Shown in pieces: positions 6,791 to 7,408 of a stretch of DNA of 7,408 bases (the first letter of the stretch is position 1; each line of letters opens with the position of its first letter). Origin of the DNA: Pseudomonadota bacterium. GTDB lineage: Bacteria; Pseudomonadota; Gammaproteobacteria; Steroidobacterales; Steroidobacteraceae. Where the stretch lies: assembly GCA_018241455.1 (NCBI GenBank), contig JAFEDW010000100.1, forward strand, positions 1 through 7,408, read 5' to 3'. The notes under the pieces are model-generated. The model saw only the letters and a program-made list of their open reading frames with translations, searched no databases and was not told where the DNA came from. The position numbers were made by a program, and so were the translations under genes.

Positions 6791-6796
6791 ATTATA
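6791..6796 (-). promoter_or_regulatory. Candidate -10 box for ygiQ, possibly giving a leaderless transcript
   Basis: A perfect TATAAT (minus strand) sits in the 27-base gap before ygiQ, followed by six bases (CGACAC) and then the ATG. A start site 7 bases after the hexamer would be the A of the ATG. No Shine-Dalgarno sequence is present, which fits a leaderless message. Against it, no recognisable TTGACA-like -35 box lies 16-18 bases upstream and there is no extended TGn motif. Confidence 0.4.
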
Positions 6797-6799
6797 GGC

Positions 6800-6823
6800 G
6801 CGGCGCCACCGCTATAGCGCCGC
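6800..6823. other. Inverted repeat across the end of the ATP-grasp gene
   Basis: GCGGCGC (6800-6806) pairs perfectly with GCGCCGC (6817-6823) around a 10-base loop. It spans the TAG stop of the ATP-grasp gene (6814-6812). A competing 10-base palindrome, CGCTATAGCG, occupies 6810-6819. No run of T follows on the minus strand, so this is not a standard intrinsic terminator. It may mark a 3' end processed or terminated in another way, or be incidental. Confidence 0.3.
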
Positions 6824-7408
6824 CACGAGAAGTGCGAAGCGCGCCGCCGCACTGCTGTCGTAGGCGAAGAAAAGCGAGGGCTCCGCCAGTTCGAGCTCGA
6901 GTACGCAGGGCGCACCGTCCGCGCCGCGCAGCAGGTCGATGCGGGCGTACAGCAGTCGTTCGAATGGCAGGGCCCGCAGCACGCGCTCGCCGAGCGCCCG
7001 CTCCGCGGCGTCGGGCGTACGCACGGTAATTTCCTCCGGCGCGAACAGCGCCTTGGTCGGCCCGGAACCGCGCTGCAGCAGCGGCCCCTTGCGGATCGCG
7101 TGGCTGTATTCACCGTTGAAATACATCAGCGCGGTCTCGCCGTGATCATCGACCCGCTCGAGATACGGCTGCACCAGCACGCTGCGGCGCGCGGCGAGCA
7201 GGCGGGCAATGTGGCCGGCCATCGCGTCGGTCGCCGCGCGCGGATGGCGCTGCGCATCGCGCGAACCCGAACCGACGACCGGCTTGATGACGATGTCGGC
7301 CGATGTCTCGGTGCGCAGGAATTCCTGCAGCACCACGTCGGGGTCGTCGCCCGGTTCGACGAACAGCGTCGGCACGATCGCCGCGCCGGCGGCCTTGAGC
7401 TGCGCCAG
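6812..7408 (-). CDS. ATP-grasp ligase, C-terminal part (DcsG-like; gene continues past the right edge)
   Basis: The visible 198 residues run in frame from the window edge, starting LAQLKAAGAAIVPTLFVEPG, to a TAG at 6814-6812. The true start is outside; the GTG at 7375 is internal. Features of an ATP-grasp fold are visible. DIVIKPVVGSGSRDAQRH at 38-55 carries the nucleotide-binding Lys42 and a glycine-rich loop. VLVQPYLE at 77-84 is the adenine-binding hinge, and ETALMYFNGEYSHAIRKGP at 91-109 is a strand pair typical of the RimK/glutathione synthetase/DcsG branch. ARIDLL at 155-160 and LELELAEPSLFF at 170-181 provide the probable magnesium ligands (Asp158, Glu171, Glu173). Such enzymes use ATP to activate a carboxylate and join it to an amine or similar nucleophile. 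The closest remembered pattern is the cycloserine-pathway ligase DcsG and its many uncharacterised relatives, so the substrate is unknown. It is 27 bases upstream of ygiQ on the same strand and may be co-transcribed with it. Confidence 0.85.
   Translation of the reverse strand: MAQLKAAGAAIVPTLFVEPGDDPDVVLQEFLRTETSADIVIKPVVGSGSRDAQRHPRAATDAMAGHIARLLAARRSVLVQPYLERVDDHGETALMYFNGEYSHAIRKGPLLQRGSGPTKALFAPEEITVRTPDAAERALGERVLRALPFERLLYARIDLLRGADGAPCVLELELAEPSLFFAYDSSAAARFALLVAAL

Noticed and set aside
6077..6817. A 246-codon plus-strand frame opposite the ygiQ 5' half
   Set aside because: Low-complexity shadow translation; the minus-strand YgiQ motifs are unmistakable over the same bases.
6797..6824. 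Intrinsic terminator between the ATP-grasp gene and ygiQ
   Set aside because: A 7-bp GC stem exists, but it has a 10-base loop and no T-run after it on the transcribed strand.

Overview
The window is a GC-rich bacterial segment in which every gene I can support lies on the minus strand, so the genes are read from right to left. The protein families (YgiQ-type radical SAM protein close to the enterobacterial form, DUF423 membrane protein, MprF with an AcvB/VirJ hydrolase) and the high GC content suggest a proteobacterium, most likely a high-GC gammaproteobacterium. That is an inference from remembered family sequences; there is no rRNA or marker gene here to fix it.

Layout in transcription order: (1) 7408-6812, the C-terminal part of an ATP-grasp ligase entering from the right edge; (2) a 27-base gap holding a perfect TATAAT box placed so that transcription would begin at or next to the following start codon; (3) 6784-4562, ygiQ, a radical SAM protein whose variable linker carries an A+T-richer patch and three adjacent hairpins; (4) 4565-4146, a four-helix DUF423 membrane protein; (5) 4140-1573, mprF, the aminoacyl-phosphatidylglycerol synthase/flippase; (6) 1576-77, an exported AcvB/VirJ-family double hydrolase; (7) 80-1, the first codons of another gene leaving the left edge.

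The last five genes look like one translationally coupled operon. ygiQ/DUF423 and mprF/acvB overlap by ATGA, acvB/downstream gene overlaps by GTGA, and DUF423/mprF are separated by only 5 bases. The central pair makes functional sense. MprF transfers an amino acid from aminoacyl-tRNA to phosphatidylglycerol and flips the product to the outer leaflet. The AcvB/VirJ protein is predicted to work in the periplasm and remove the amino acid again. Together they form a make-and-erase circuit for membrane charge, which affects resistance to cationic peptides and acid. How YgiQ and DUF423 relate to this is unknown. No tRNA, rRNA, CRISPR array, insertion sequence or convincing terminator was seen, and no stretch over 300 bases lacks a gene.
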